Origin: CAVTWS01 sp963738445
GTDB taxonomy: Bacteria; Actinomycetota; Acidimicrobiia; Acidimicrobiales; SHLQ01
Assembly (NCBI GenBank): GCA_963738445.1
Contig: CAVTWS010000015.1
Span: 248,001-312,000, forward strand
Direction: 5' to 3'
Length of the DNA stretch: 64,000 nucleotides
In this document: positions 1 through 8,618 of the stretch, piece by piece
Layout: every line of letters begins with the position of its first letter
How positions within the stretch are numbered: position 1 is the stretch's first letter
Position numbers and translations under genes: made by a program
Notes under the pieces: generated by a model
Database searches by the model: none
What the model was told of the DNA's origin: nothing
What the model saw: the letters and a program-made list of their open reading frames with translations, nothing else

Positions 1-1
1 G

Positions 2-442
2 GCCCATCTGGCGCCGCTTGGCGGCGTGTACCAGGCCGGCACTCTGTCCGGGAACCCGCTGGCCACCGCGGCCGGTCTGGCCACGCTCGGCCAACTCGAC
101 GACTCCGCCTACGAGCAGCTCACCGCGACCGCGGCCCGGCTCCAGGAAGGGCTCATCGACGCGTTCGCGACTGTCGGCGTGCCCGCCGTCGTGCCCCGCG
201 AAGGGACCCTCGTGGGCCTGTTCTTCTGCGACCGGGCGCCCACCAACTTCGACGAGGTCCAACCCGTGGCGGAGAACGGTGTCTACCCGAGGGCGTTCCA
301 CGGTTTGCTCGAACGCGGTGTGGCGCTCGCGCCAGGGGCCTACGAGATCCTCTTTCCCGGCCTCGCCCATACGGATTCCATCGTCGACGAGACGGTCGCT
401 CGGGCCGCCGAGGTGGCGGCGAATCTCGTCCCCGGCGGCTGA
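2..442 (+). CDS. hemL: Glutamate-1-semialdehyde 2,1-aminomutase, C-terminal part
   Basis: This is the 3' end of a gene that begins before the window; the frame is open from base 2. The first residues read AHLAPLGGVYQAGTLSGNPLA, a stretch typical of the PLP-dependent glutamate-1-semialdehyde aminomutases that make 5-aminolevulinate for tetrapyrrole synthesis. The tail NGVYPRAFHGLLERGVALAP and the later EILFPGLAHTDSIVDETVAR are also characteristic of HemL C-termini. The PLP-binding lysine lies upstream and is not visible. The next gene starts 3 bases after the stop. Related class III aminotransferases are the main alternative, but the 'PxGGVYQAGTLSGNP' block favours HemL. Confidence 0.9.
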   Translation, partial: AHLAPLGGVYQAGTLSGNPLATAAGLATLGQLDDSAYEQLTATAARLQEGLIDAFATVGVPAVVPREGTLVGLFFCDRAPTNFDEVQPVAENGVYPRAFHGLLERGVALAPGAYEILFPGLAHTDSIVDETVARAAEVAANLVPGG

Positions 443-445
443 GTC

Positions 446-1075
446 GTGCCGCCCCCGGGGTCGGCGGCGCCGGCGGTGGTTCGCGTCGGAGTCACCGGCC
501 ACCGTTGGATCGGGCCCGACACCGTCGGCGCCTCGGCGCAGCTCCAGCGGAGCCTCTCGGAGATCGAGAACGGCTTCGGTGTCGGCGGAGCGGCCTGCCG
601 GCTCGTCACCGCGCTGGCCGACGGCGCCGATCGTCGGGCGGCCATCGTGGCCCGGGAGCGGGGCTGGTTGCTGGAGGCGCTGCTGCCCCTCCCTGTGGAC
701 GACTACCGGTCCGACTTCGAACCGTCGTCGGACGCCGAGTTCCGGCGGCTGCTGCGCCAGTGCGCCTGCATCGAGGTCGCGCCGGCCATCGGCGACGAGC
801 GGGTCGACGCGGGGCCGGCCGTCGGCGTCGCGCGAGTCGACGCCTATCTGTCCGCGGGGCGGGCGATGGTCGAGCGGAGCGACATCGTCCTGGCCCTGTG
901 GGACGGGCAACCGGCACGGGGCCGTGGCGGCACCGCCGAGATCGTTTCCCTGGCGCGGGAGCGCTCCCGGCCGATGATATGGATCAAGGTCGCCCGTTCG
1001 GGTGACCGCGACCCGGGTCGGGTCAGCGCGGTCGGCCACGAGCACTGGGCGTGGGAGCAGAGGTGGGAGTCATGA
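446..1075 (+). CDS. SLOG-superfamily nucleotide-sensing-like protein
   Basis: A 209-residue soluble protein that starts with GTG. The N-terminal strand and turn VRVGVTGHR (about residues 12-20), the middle LVTALADGADR (about 53-63) with LLPLPVDDYRSDF (about 78-90), and the later VERSDIVLALWDGQPARGRGGTAEIV match the Rossmann-like SLOG fold (TRPM-SLOG/DprA/LOG superfamily). SLOG proteins are proposed to bind nucleotides or nucleotide-derived signals in bacterial conflict and stress systems. Its stop overlaps the ATG of the next gene (ATGA at 1072-1075), so the pair is probably translationally coupled. The fold assignment comes from motif recognition; the ligand is unknown. Confidence 0.7.
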   Translation: MPPPGSAAPAVVRVGVTGHRWIGPDTVGASAQLQRSLSEIENGFGVGGAACRLVTALADGADRRAAIVARERGWLLEALLPLPVDDYRSDFEPSSDAEFRRLLRQCACIEVAPAIGDERVDAGPAVGVARVDAYLSAGRAMVERSDIVLALWDGQPARGRGGTAEIVSLARERSRPMIWIKVARSGDRDPGRVSAVGHEHWAWEQRWES

Positions 1076-2781
1076 ACGCTGTCGCCCGGCGACTCTGGTC
1101 ACCCCAGAACCGGTGGAAGGTCCTCCTCGCGGCCTGGATGCTGGTCGCGGTGCTCTACTGCTGGGGCATCGCCGGCATCTCCCCGCCCGGCGAGGACTGG
1201 AGCTGGTGGGATCGCCTCTACGCATTGCCCGACGTGTACAGCTTCGGGCTCGGCAACGACATCGCCGCGCTCGACGGCCGGGTCCAGGCCGCTCGGTTCC
1301 TCGGCCCCGGCGTGGCGGCGGCCTCGTTCTTCCAGGCGTCGGCCGTGCTGTTCAAGGAGCAGCTGGACGCCTGGCGCCTGTCGCGGCTGCGGGATCACGT
1401 CATCGTGTGCGGAGCCGGCGAGATGGGGGGCCGCATCGCCCTGGACTTCGCCCGGCAGGGTCGGGGCACGGTCGTCGTCGATCATGATCCCGCGTCGCCC
1501 GGGGCGGCGACCGCCAAAGCGGCGGGTGCCTTCGTGGTCTTCGGCGACGCCGGAGATCCCGACGTGTTGCGGCGGGCCGGCGTGGGCCGCGCCCGCGACC
1601 TCGTCGCCATCACCGGCTCGGACGGCCGCAACGTGGAGATCACCACCGTCGCCCGGCACCTGCACGAGCCCGCTCACTCCACGCTGCGCTGCTCGGTGCA
1701 CCTCCTCGACGGCGAGCTCTGCAACCTCCTGCGGCTGGAGGAGCTGCGAGGCCAGCAGCGGGCCGTCAGCACCGACTACATGAACGTGTTCCAGCGCGGG
1801 GCCCGGTTCTGGCTCCACGACGCCGACCCGCTCGTCCCCGCATCGGGTGTGCCCCACATCGTCATCATCGGCTCCGATGACCTGTGCCTGGAACTGCTGG
1901 TCGCTGTGCTTCAGGCGGCGGGGGCCACCGAAGGGCCCGAGCCGCTGGTCACCCTCGTGGCCTCGGACGCCTCCGACCAACTCGGTGCCCTCCGGCTGCA
2001 CCACCCGCTGCTCCTCGGCTCCGCCCGGGTCGACGGGCTCGATCTGGACCCGAGCCGGCCGGGAGCGAGCGCGGCGCCCCACTTCGGGGATCTGTTGCGG
2101 GACGGCTCGGTCACGTCCGTGTTCGTCGGGGTGGCCGAGGAGACCGATGCGCTGAGGATCGCCCTGCTGGCGCAGCGGCTGCTCACCCCTCGAGCGGTGC
2201 CGGTCCATGTGCGCACTGCGGCCGACGGCGGGCTCGCCCTCCTCCTCGGGCGGCACCAGCAGGCGGGCGGTCCGTCCCTGCACGGTTTCGGCTTCTACGA
2301 CCGGACCTGTACCGCGGCGGCGATCGACGGCGGAACCGCCGAAGCGCTTGCCCAGTCGATCCACGCCGACTACCAGACGGCGGCACGCCGCGATGGCACG
2401 ACCGGCCCCCTCACCGCCGACTGGGAGGACCTGCCCGAATCCGGCCGCGACTCCAATCGCGCCGCGGCGGCCCACATCGTCGAACGGCTGGCCGCGGTCG
2501 GCTGCGCCGTCGTGCCCATGTTCCGGTGGGACGACTCGTCGTTCGCCCTCGCCGACGATCAGATCGAGACGCTGGCTCGCCTCGAGCACGAGCGCTGGAT
2601 GGCCGAACGTCGGGCCGCCGGATGGCAGCACGGCGACACCCGGGACAACCAGCGCAAGCTCAACCCGATGCTGGTGCCGTGGGCGGAGCTCGACGGAGCC
2701 GGACGCTCCGCCAACCTCGATTCCGCCCGCGCCCTCCCGGGCCTGCTCGCCCGCGCCGGCTTCGAGATCGTCGCCTCCTAG
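1072..2781 (+). CDS. Membrane protein with two TrkA-N-like domains and a C-terminal RyR domain
   Basis: A 569-residue protein. I chose ATG 1072 because it forms an ATGA overlap with the upstream stop and has GAGG about 8 bases before it. Residues 15-37 form a transmembrane segment, and a second hydrophobic stretch near residues 80-95 (FLGPGVAAASFFQASAVLF) leads into a Rossmann domain, HVIVCGAGEMGG (about 109), as in RCK/TrkA-N channel regulators. A second Rossmann-like unit starts with HIVIIGSDDLCLELL (about 262). The C-terminus, LARLEHERWMAERRAAGW... followed by KLNPMLVPWAEL (about 500-540), is a RyR domain. RyR and SLOG domains are known from comparative genomics of nucleotide-centred conflict systems. 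No pore selectivity filter is evident, so it may be a sensor and not a channel. Confidence 0.72.
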   Translation: MNAVARRLWSPQNRWKVLLAAWMLVAVLYCWGIAGISPPGEDWSWWDRLYALPDVYSFGLGNDIAALDGRVQAARFLGPGVAAASFFQASAVLFKEQLDAWRLSRLRDHVIVCGAGEMGGRIALDFARQGRGTVVVDHDPASPGAATAKAAGAFVVFGDAGDPDVLRRAGVGRARDLVAITGSDGRNVEITTVARHLHEPAHSTLRCSVHLLDGELCNLLRLEELRGQQRAVSTDYMNVFQRGARFWLHDADPLVPASGVPHIVIIGSDDLCLELLVAVLQAAGATEGPEPLVTLVASDASDQLGALRLHHPLLLGSARVDGLDLDPSRPGASAAPHFGDLLRDGSVTSVFVGVAEETDALRIALLAQRLLTPRAVPVHVRTAADGGLALLLGRHQQAGGPSLHGFGFYDRTCTAAAIDGGTAEALAQSIHADYQTAARRDGTTGPLTADWEDLPESGRDSNRAAAAHIVERLAAVGCAVVPMFRWDDSSFALADDQIETLARLEHERWMAERRAAGWQHGDTRDNQRKLNPMLVPWAELDGAGRSANLDSARALPGLLARAGFEIVAS

Positions 2782-2803
2782 CCCGACCCCGAGCTCAGCC
2801 CCG

Positions 2804-2867
2804 CCAAATCGTTCTGGGAGACCAACCCGTCGCGTACGCGACAGGGTTGTCTCCCAGAACGATTTGG
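2804..2867. terminator. Long hairpin between convergent genes, likely bidirectional terminator
   Basis: Left arm 2804-2828 and right arm 2844-2867 are complementary over 24 bp with one bulged C. The core of the right arm is TCTCCCAGAACGATTTGG. The loop contains a further perfect palindrome, GTCGCGTACGCGAC (2829-2842). It sits between the stops of the RyR-domain gene (2781) and the DUF4062 gene (2915, opposite strand). No U-tract follows; the right arm runs into GGGGTGGGGTGGGG instead. Confidence 0.6.
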
Positions 2868-2911
2868 GGTGGGGTGGGGTTGTCTCCCAGAACGATTTGG
2901 GGTGGGGTGGG
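2844..2911. repeat. 33-bp tandem direct repeat with G-rich tail
   Basis: The right arm of the hairpin plus its G-rich tail, GGGGTGGGGTG, is repeated twice with a 33-bp period (copies starting at 2844 and 2877). The second copy could also pair with the left arm at 2804-2828, giving two alternative hairpins. The tail GGGGTGGGGTGGGG has several short G-runs. Confidence 0.75.
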
Positions 2912-2914
2912 GGG

Positions 2915-5900
2915 TCAGCCGCCGAGCTGGCGGAGGAGGGCGTCGATCTGGGGCACCATCGGAGCCATGCCGTACTGGCTGGCGAGCTGGCGAGCCTGCT
3001 GGAGAAGCGCGATCCCTTCGGCCCGACGCCCGGGCAGCCCGGCCGTGACCTCGCCGCGGTTGGCGATGGCGATCACGTAACTTCCAGCGTTGCCGACCTG
3101 CTGACAGAGCTGTTCCTGCTCGATCAGCTTGGCGACGGCGGCCTCGTCGTCGTGACGGGCGTGCAGCACGATGGCCTGGTTGCCGATCGCCGATTGCAGA
3201 CCGTTGAGGTCCTCGATGCGCCGGCAGATCGTCTCCGCCTCGATGAGCGGTGCCCATGCCGCGTCCGTCTCGCCGCTCTGATGCAGGGCCAGGCCCCGGT
3301 TGCCGAGCGCCATCTGCAGGGCGGAATCGTCGCCGACCGATCGGGCCGCGGCCTCGGCCTCGACGAGGAGGGTCACCGCCGCGGCCGGGTTCCCCATGTT
3401 CATGACCATCGTGCCCTGGTTCACGAGGGCGGTGGCGAGGGCCCGCGGATCGCCGGCCCGGCGGCACAGCTCGACCTGCTCGGCCATGAGCAACGGCACG
3501 GCGTTCATGTCGCCGAGCGCGGTTCGGAGCTGGATGCGCGCCGCCACGTTGCCGGCGAGGGCAGGCAGATCGGCCGTGGTGTGGAGCAGACCAGCCTGTT
3601 CGTCGAGCCGGGCCAAGGCGCCCGCGTGGTCTCCGAGGTGGCTGGCCACCGTGGCCTGGTTGCCGAGGCACGTGGCCAGCGCTCCGGTGATTCCGTGTTG
3701 GCGGCACAGTTGCTCCTGGGCGTCGAGTAGCCCGCGGCCCCGGGCCACATCCCCGCCGGCCAGCACGGCGGCGGCCTGGTTTCCGAGACACGCCTGCAGC
3801 GCGCTCGGGTCCCCGATCTCGCGTACGAGCCGCTCCTGCTCGGAGTACAGAGCCATCGAGCCGGACAGGTCTCCCTGCGCCTGGCGGACGATGCCCTGGT
3901 TGCCCAGGCTGGCCGCCACCCCCGCGGAGTCGTCGGTCTCCCGGTACAGACGCTCCTCCTCCACGTGATCCGCCAAGGCGGCGGCGTGGTCGCCCTCGCG
4001 CCCGGTGGACGAGTGCCCGCGTTCCGAAGTTCTGCGCCAACTGCGAGGGGGTCCCGAGCTCCCGGGCCACCGCCTCGTGGCGGGCCAGGAGGTCGAGCGC
4101 CCGATCGGCGTCGTTGTGTTGGACCGCAGCCATCGACTGGATCAGCAGGCTCCGCGCCAGCGACGGCCGGTTGCCGGTCCGCGCCGCCAGCTCGGCCTCC
4201 TCGGCCGCCAGAGCTGCGGCGCGGTCGACCTCCCCCCGCTGGAGCAGGATCGAGGCCTGGTTCCCGAGCACGACGGCGAGGGTGTTGAGATCTCCCACCC
4301 GCCGCGACACCGCCTCCTGCTCGGCGTAGCGGGCGAGGGCGCCGTCGAGATCTCCGCGGGTGCTCGCGACCGAGGCGATGTTGCCGATCGCCTTTCCCAC
4401 GAGAACCGGATCGCCGAGCTGGCGGGCCAGGGTCTCCTGCTCGGTGAACTTCGCCAGCGCACCGTCGAGGTCGCCGCCGTCGAGCATCGTGGCCCCCTGG
4501 TTGGCGATGCTGGCCTGGAGGCCGGCGCGGTCGCCGAGCACCCGGCAGAGCAGCTCCTCCTGACCCATGAGGTCGAGCGCCTGCGCACGATCACCCTTGG
4601 CCCGCCACGCGGCGCCCTGGTTGCCGAGGCTGACCTGGAGCACGTGGCGATCTCCGGAGGCCCGACACAGCTGCTCCTGCTCGGTGAAGGCGGCGAGGGC
4701 GTCGTCGACTTGATGCTGCTCGAGGAGCGCGGCGCCGAGGTTGGCCAGCCCGGCCGCCAGGGTGGGGGTGTCGGCGCGGGTCCGGGCATCGGCGACGATG
4801 GCTCGGTGAAGGGTGAGCGCGGGAGCGGGGTATCCGCTGTCGGTGAGCAAACGGGCGACGGCCCACGTCAGGTCGGGGGACGCCGACGGATCCGCGATCA
4901 CCGGGGCGTAGACCTGGTCCATCCGATGGGCGGACATCGTCTCGAGCCGGGCCCAGTGTGTCTTCAGGTCGAACAGGTCGGCCCGGTAGGCCACCTGGAG
5001 ATGCGGCGCGCTGGCGAGCGTGCCCGCCAGCTGATCCCAGTCGCCGGCCTCGGCCTGCTGCCACGGGAGCTCGTCGACGACGCGAGGGGTGACGGGTCTC
5101 GCAGCGAAGTAGGAGGCGAGGCGGCGGTGCGACCCGGCGGCGGAACCAGCGGTGCTGAGGTACCGGTCGTCGACCGCGCGGCGCACATCGGGGTGAGCCA
5201 GCACGACCCGGCCCGACCGGAGGGCGAGCGAGGAGCCGGCGGCCAAGAACAGTGGGGAATAGGTACGGCGGGGCAGCGGCTCGCTCGGGGTCGGGCCGAG
5301 CAGGTCGAGCAGTTCCGTCTCGGCCAGCCCACGCCGGCCGGTGGCCACCAGGGTGAACGTGTCGGCCACCAGCCCCGGCCGGTCGCGTTCGTAGTCCTGC
5401 TCGTACCGGGCGAACACGAGCTCGAGGAGATCGTCGACCGTGGCGGCGGCCAGGTAGTGCTCGATGCGGGCGCCGAGCGTGAAGTGGTCGCCGTGCTGGC
5501 GCAGCTCGTCGAGCACGATTCGCAGGAACCGAGGATTCGCCGCCCGCTCGGCGGCGGCGAGGCGGTCCTCGTGGACCGGGTCCAGGGCCTTGGCGTACTG
5601 CCCGAGGAACTGGCGGGCCAGCTCGCGGCGGGCAGAACCGTCGAGGAGATCCAGGTGGTGCTCGCCGAAGCTTCGCCGGCGACACTCGTCGAGCGGCCGC
5701 CCCGGGAGTGTCGTGAGCACGAGGCGGAGCCCGGGCGGAAGGCTGGGGGGCAGCCACGCCAGCTCGAGGGCGCCCTCGCGATCGTCGAGCTGATCGAGGC
5801 CGTCGAGGACGAGCACGATCCGCTGAGCCGACGCCGCCTGATCGAGTGCCGCCGCGAACGCCACCCGCAGTTGGTCACCGCCGTCGGGGATGACGAGTCC

Positions 5901-6926
5901 GAGCCCCATTCGTCGATCGAGTACGCCCATCACTCGGCGGGCCACGGCGGTCCAGTCGCTGCTCGACCCGGCGGCACCGACGTGATGGACGACCACCGGC
6001 ACGCCCGCCCACGCCGGATCGGCGCCCAGTCGGTGGGCCCAGGCCGCGACCAGAGCTGACTTCCCGGCTCCGGATTCGCCGGTGATCACGAGCGGGGTGC
6101 CGTCGCCCACCGCGTGCGCATCCAAGGCGCCCATGTCGGCGGCGCGACCGACGAACAGGGACCGCAGGGCGGTCGCATGGATCGCCTGCTCGGCGGCCTG
6201 GGTGTCGAGCGGATCGGTGGGTGCATCGGCCGGGAACAGGCGGTCGAGCAGCGCCACGAGGTCGGCGCGGACCTGAGCGGCCAACGACACGGGCTCGGCG
6301 TAGTCACGAACGGGATACCCGCTGGAGCGCACGCGGCTCTTCAGCTCCTCGAGCTGGCGACGGCGGTGCTCGGCCCGGAGATCGGCCTCCTCGGCACCGA
6401 TAGAGGCGATCTCGTCGGCGGTCGGCGCCTCCCGATGGTCGGCCTGCTCGGACTCCGGCAAGCGGTCGACGTAGGCCGGTTCGCGCAGGTAGAAGTACGC
6501 GTGCCCCGCCATGTCGGCGTCGTTGAGCACGCCGTGCAGGATCTCCAGCTCGGTGACCGAACGCCCGCCCATGTCGCCCAACCATCCGAGCTGGGACACC
6601 AGGTCGGATGGCAGTTCGTCCGGCACCCAGCCGTAGCGCTCACCCAGCAGGCCGAGGAAGAAGGGGCGGCTGAGCTCGATCTCGGTGAGACAGATGGGCA
6701 GCACCTGGCCTTCGGCCTTTTGCTCGTCGGTGACACCCCAACGGAGATCGACCTCGCTCCAGGCCACCCCGCGGTCCTCGCAGAGTCGCCGGATCTCGGG
6801 GAACACCTGCTTGACCAGCTCGTCGCGCTCGGCCTGCATGTCCCGGAACGTCGACGAGATGAAGACCCGGAGCGTGCGCGGTGAGGCCGGCTCGGGAGCA
6901 GGTGGGGCGGTAGGGGCGTCGGTCAC
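2915..6926 (-). CDS. DUF4062 / STAND-type NTPase / TPR-repeat protein (one frameshift)
   Basis: About 1,336 residues once a single base is corrected; it starts with GTG at 6926. The N-terminal DUF4062 block RVFISSTFRDMQAERDEL (about 20-37) and EVDLRWGVTDEQ (about 60) resembles the start of eukaryotic TEP1, NPHP3 and NWD1 proteins. An NTPase follows, with Walker A GESGAGKS (about 282) and Walker B LVLDGLDQLDD (about 370). From about residue 700 onward there are roughly 40-residue TPR units of the pattern LGNQAxxLxxxGDxxxALxxxxEQExL. The frame breaks at about 3993: the minus strand has GAGGGCGAC where GAGGCGAC restores the repeat, and the other frame carries the TPRs on to 2915. STAND proteins typically act as switch-like sensors and scaffolds. 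No fused effector domain is visible, so the effector may be a partner protein. Confidence 0.75.
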
Positions 6927-6962
6927 GCCGTCACGCTACTCAACCCCACCCACGCCGTTTCT

Positions 6963-7002
6963 GGGCGGGTATCACGTGCTGTACAGCACGCGCCACCCGC
7001 CC
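6963..7002. promoter_or_regulatory. 40-bp nested palindrome upstream of the DUF4062 gene
   Basis: A perfect 16-bp palindrome, CGTGCTGTACAGCACG (6975-6990), is flanked symmetrically at 4 bp on each side by GGGCGGGT (6963-6970) and its complement ACCCGCCC (6995-7002). It lies 37 bp upstream of the GTG at 6926 and downstream of the MazF-like gene that ends at 7033. It could be an operator for a dimeric regulator or a hairpin terminating the MazF-like gene. The absence of a T-tract and the nested dyads slightly favour an operator. Confidence 0.5.
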
Positions 7003-7032
7003 CGAACCGGGGATGAGCGCGTCGGGCGTGGC

Positions 7033-7485
7033 TCAGAGGTCCGTGTCGAGGGGCCAGGAGCGGCGGCTGCGAAGGGCGCCGATGACCTCGTCGAATCGAT
7101 CCCTCTGGAGCGCTGCCCCTTCCCGGCGGACGTCCCCGGGGTTCACCCGGTACAGGTGCGCGAGTTTGGCGAAGCTGGGCCGGCGCTCGGGATCCCAGGC
7201 GCCCGTGCCTACCGGCACCTGATCGTCGCGGCCGCCTCGGCTGGTCAGCGCGACCAGGGCCAGCTGGTCGCCGTCGAACCCGATGACCAGGCAGGGGCGG
7301 TCCTTGCCCTGCGTGGGATCGTCCTCGTACGGGATCCACGCCCACACGACTTCACCAGGATCGGGTTGACCATCGGCCTCGGGGTCGTACCGCACCGTCA
7401 CCGCGGTGGTGTCCGAACCTCCCGGCGGACGGCGCGGGGCGACGAGACGGCGGAGGCGTTCCACCAGGCGACGGCGTCCACTCAC
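7033..7485 (-). CDS. PemK/MazF-family protein
   Basis: A 150-residue protein with a GTG start inferred at 7485 (reading SGRRRLVERLRRLV); the frame upstream is open but its composition is unlike a protein. DPGEVVWAWIPYEDDPTQGKDRPCLVIG is the family's N-terminal SH3-like signature, in which the P-Y-x(4,6)-G-K-x-R-P-x-L region binds RNA in MazF toxins. The later ALTSRGGRDDQVPV also fits. No antitoxin gene is visible next to it, as is common for actinobacterial members of this group, so it may not be a toxin. A basic N-terminal extension of about 30 residues precedes the domain. Confidence 0.75.
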   Translation of the reverse strand: MSGRRRLVERLRRLVAPRRPPGGSDTTAVTVRYDPEADGQPDPGEVVWAWIPYEDDPTQGKDRPCLVIGFDGDQLALVALTSRGGRDDQVPVGTGAWDPERRPSFAKLAHLYRVNPGDVRREGAALQRDRFDEVIGALRSRRSWPLDTDL

Positions 7486-7535
7486 GGCCGCGGAGGTTAC
7501 CTGCCCCGGCCAGGCCTTCGTGCGAGACTGCCGCC

Positions 7536-8618
7536 ATGACGGATCTGCCCGCCGACCCGAACGACCCCGCCGGCCCGGATGGCCCGCTGAATCCCGGCTC
7601 CGAAGCGCCCGCCGGACCGCCATCATCGGCGACCCCTGGCTCCACCTCGGCCGAGGTACCGGCCAACTCCCTCGCTCCGGCCGAGGTGCCGGTGCTCGCC
7701 GGCGTCCTGGGCGCGGCCGCCATGCCCGGCCCGCCCGAGCCCCCGGGGACCGGTGCGCTGTCGGGGGTGGCGGCTCAGTTCCTGCGCAAGCAGATCGATC
7801 AGCTCGAACCGCTCGAGTACCTCTTGGTCGGTGTTCCTCGCCAGATGGTCCGGCCCGTCGAAGTCGCCCGCACCGACACCGGCTCCATCGTGGTTCGGGT
7901 GCCACCGCTGCCCACGGGCGAGCCGCTGTCGCCCCAGCACCGCACGCTGCTCGCCGAGCGAGGGTTCTCGTCGGTCGACCCGAGCAGCCCGGCCCTGGCG
8001 TGGGAGCACGCCGTGGCCGACAGCGCGGAAGGTACCGAGCTGGCGGCGATCGTCCTGCGCGATGTCTTCGCCGCCCGGCTCGGCGAGCTGATCGATCTCT
8101 TCCACGGCAGCCACCGGATGGAGCACGAGCGTCGCGCTCGCCTCGAGGCGGTGCGCGCCGAACTCGAACCGGTGCTGGTCGGCATGCTCGGGACGGACCC
8201 CGAACGCGACCCCGATGGCGACTACATCGTGCCGATCGGTGACATCGACGTGATCGTCGCCCCGCGCTCGGGCCTCGACGGCATCGTGGTCGTGCGGGTT
8301 CTCGCCATCACCAACGTCGGAGTCGAGGTCAACCCGGAGCTCGGCCTCTTCCTCGCCCGCCTGAACTTCGGCCTCATGTTCGGGCGGTTCGCGCTCGACG
8401 TGGAGCGCAAGGCGGTCTGGTTCGACGAGACACTGCTCGGTGGGCACATCGACGGTTTCGAGCTGCAGTTCACGGTCGGCATCGTCGCCACCACCGCCCG
8501 GTCGTGGGACGATCAGCTCAAGCAACTGTTCGGCGGCCTGACCCAGCGCGAGGCCAAAGGCGGACAACAATCGTTGGTCGCCCCGTCGGTCAAGCCGGGG
8601 CAGGGAGGGTACCTCTGA
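7536..8618 (+). CDS. YbjN/T3SS-chaperone-like domain protein
   Basis: A 360-residue cytoplasmic protein. The first 75 residues are Pro/Ala/Gly-rich and probably disordered. Two alpha/beta units follow: about 80-190 (FLRKQIDQLEPLEYLLVGVP) and about 210-340 (DIDVIVAPRSGLDGIVVVRVLAITNVGVE then FDETLLGGHIDGFELQ). The pattern in the second unit (a curved sheet, then LxxLNFGLMFGRFALD) resembles the YbjN / TY-chaperone fold found widely in actinobacteria. Function unknown. The stop overlaps the ATG of the isomerase gene by one base (TGATG), suggesting coupled translation. Confidence 0.45.
   Translation: MTDLPADPNDPAGPDGPLNPGSEAPAGPPSSATPGSTSAEVPANSLAPAEVPVLAGVLGAAAMPGPPEPPGTGALSGVAAQFLRKQIDQLEPLEYLLVGVPRQMVRPVEVARTDTGSIVVRVPPLPTGEPLSPQHRTLLAERGFSSVDPSSPALAWEHAVADSAEGTELAAIVLRDVFAARLGELIDLFHGSHRMEHERRARLEAVRAELEPVLVGMLGTDPERDPDGDYIVPIGDIDVIVAPRSGLDGIVVVRVLAITNVGVEVNPELGLFLARLNFGLMFGRFALDVERKAVWFDETLLGGHIDGFELQFTVGIVATTARSWDDQLKQLFGGLTQREAKGGQQSLVAPSVKPGQGGYL

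Noticed and set aside
1099..2631. Long open frame antisense to the RyR-domain gene
   Set aside because: It is a shadow of high-GC coding DNA; the plus-strand frame has recognisable TrkA-N and RyR motifs and a coupled start.
2844..2911. Possible CRISPR-like repeats
   Set aside because: Only two copies, directly adjacent without spacers.
6975..6990. SOS (LexA) box
   Set aside because: The palindrome has neither the actinobacterial GAAC-N4-GTTC core nor the E. coli CTG-N10-CAG spacing.
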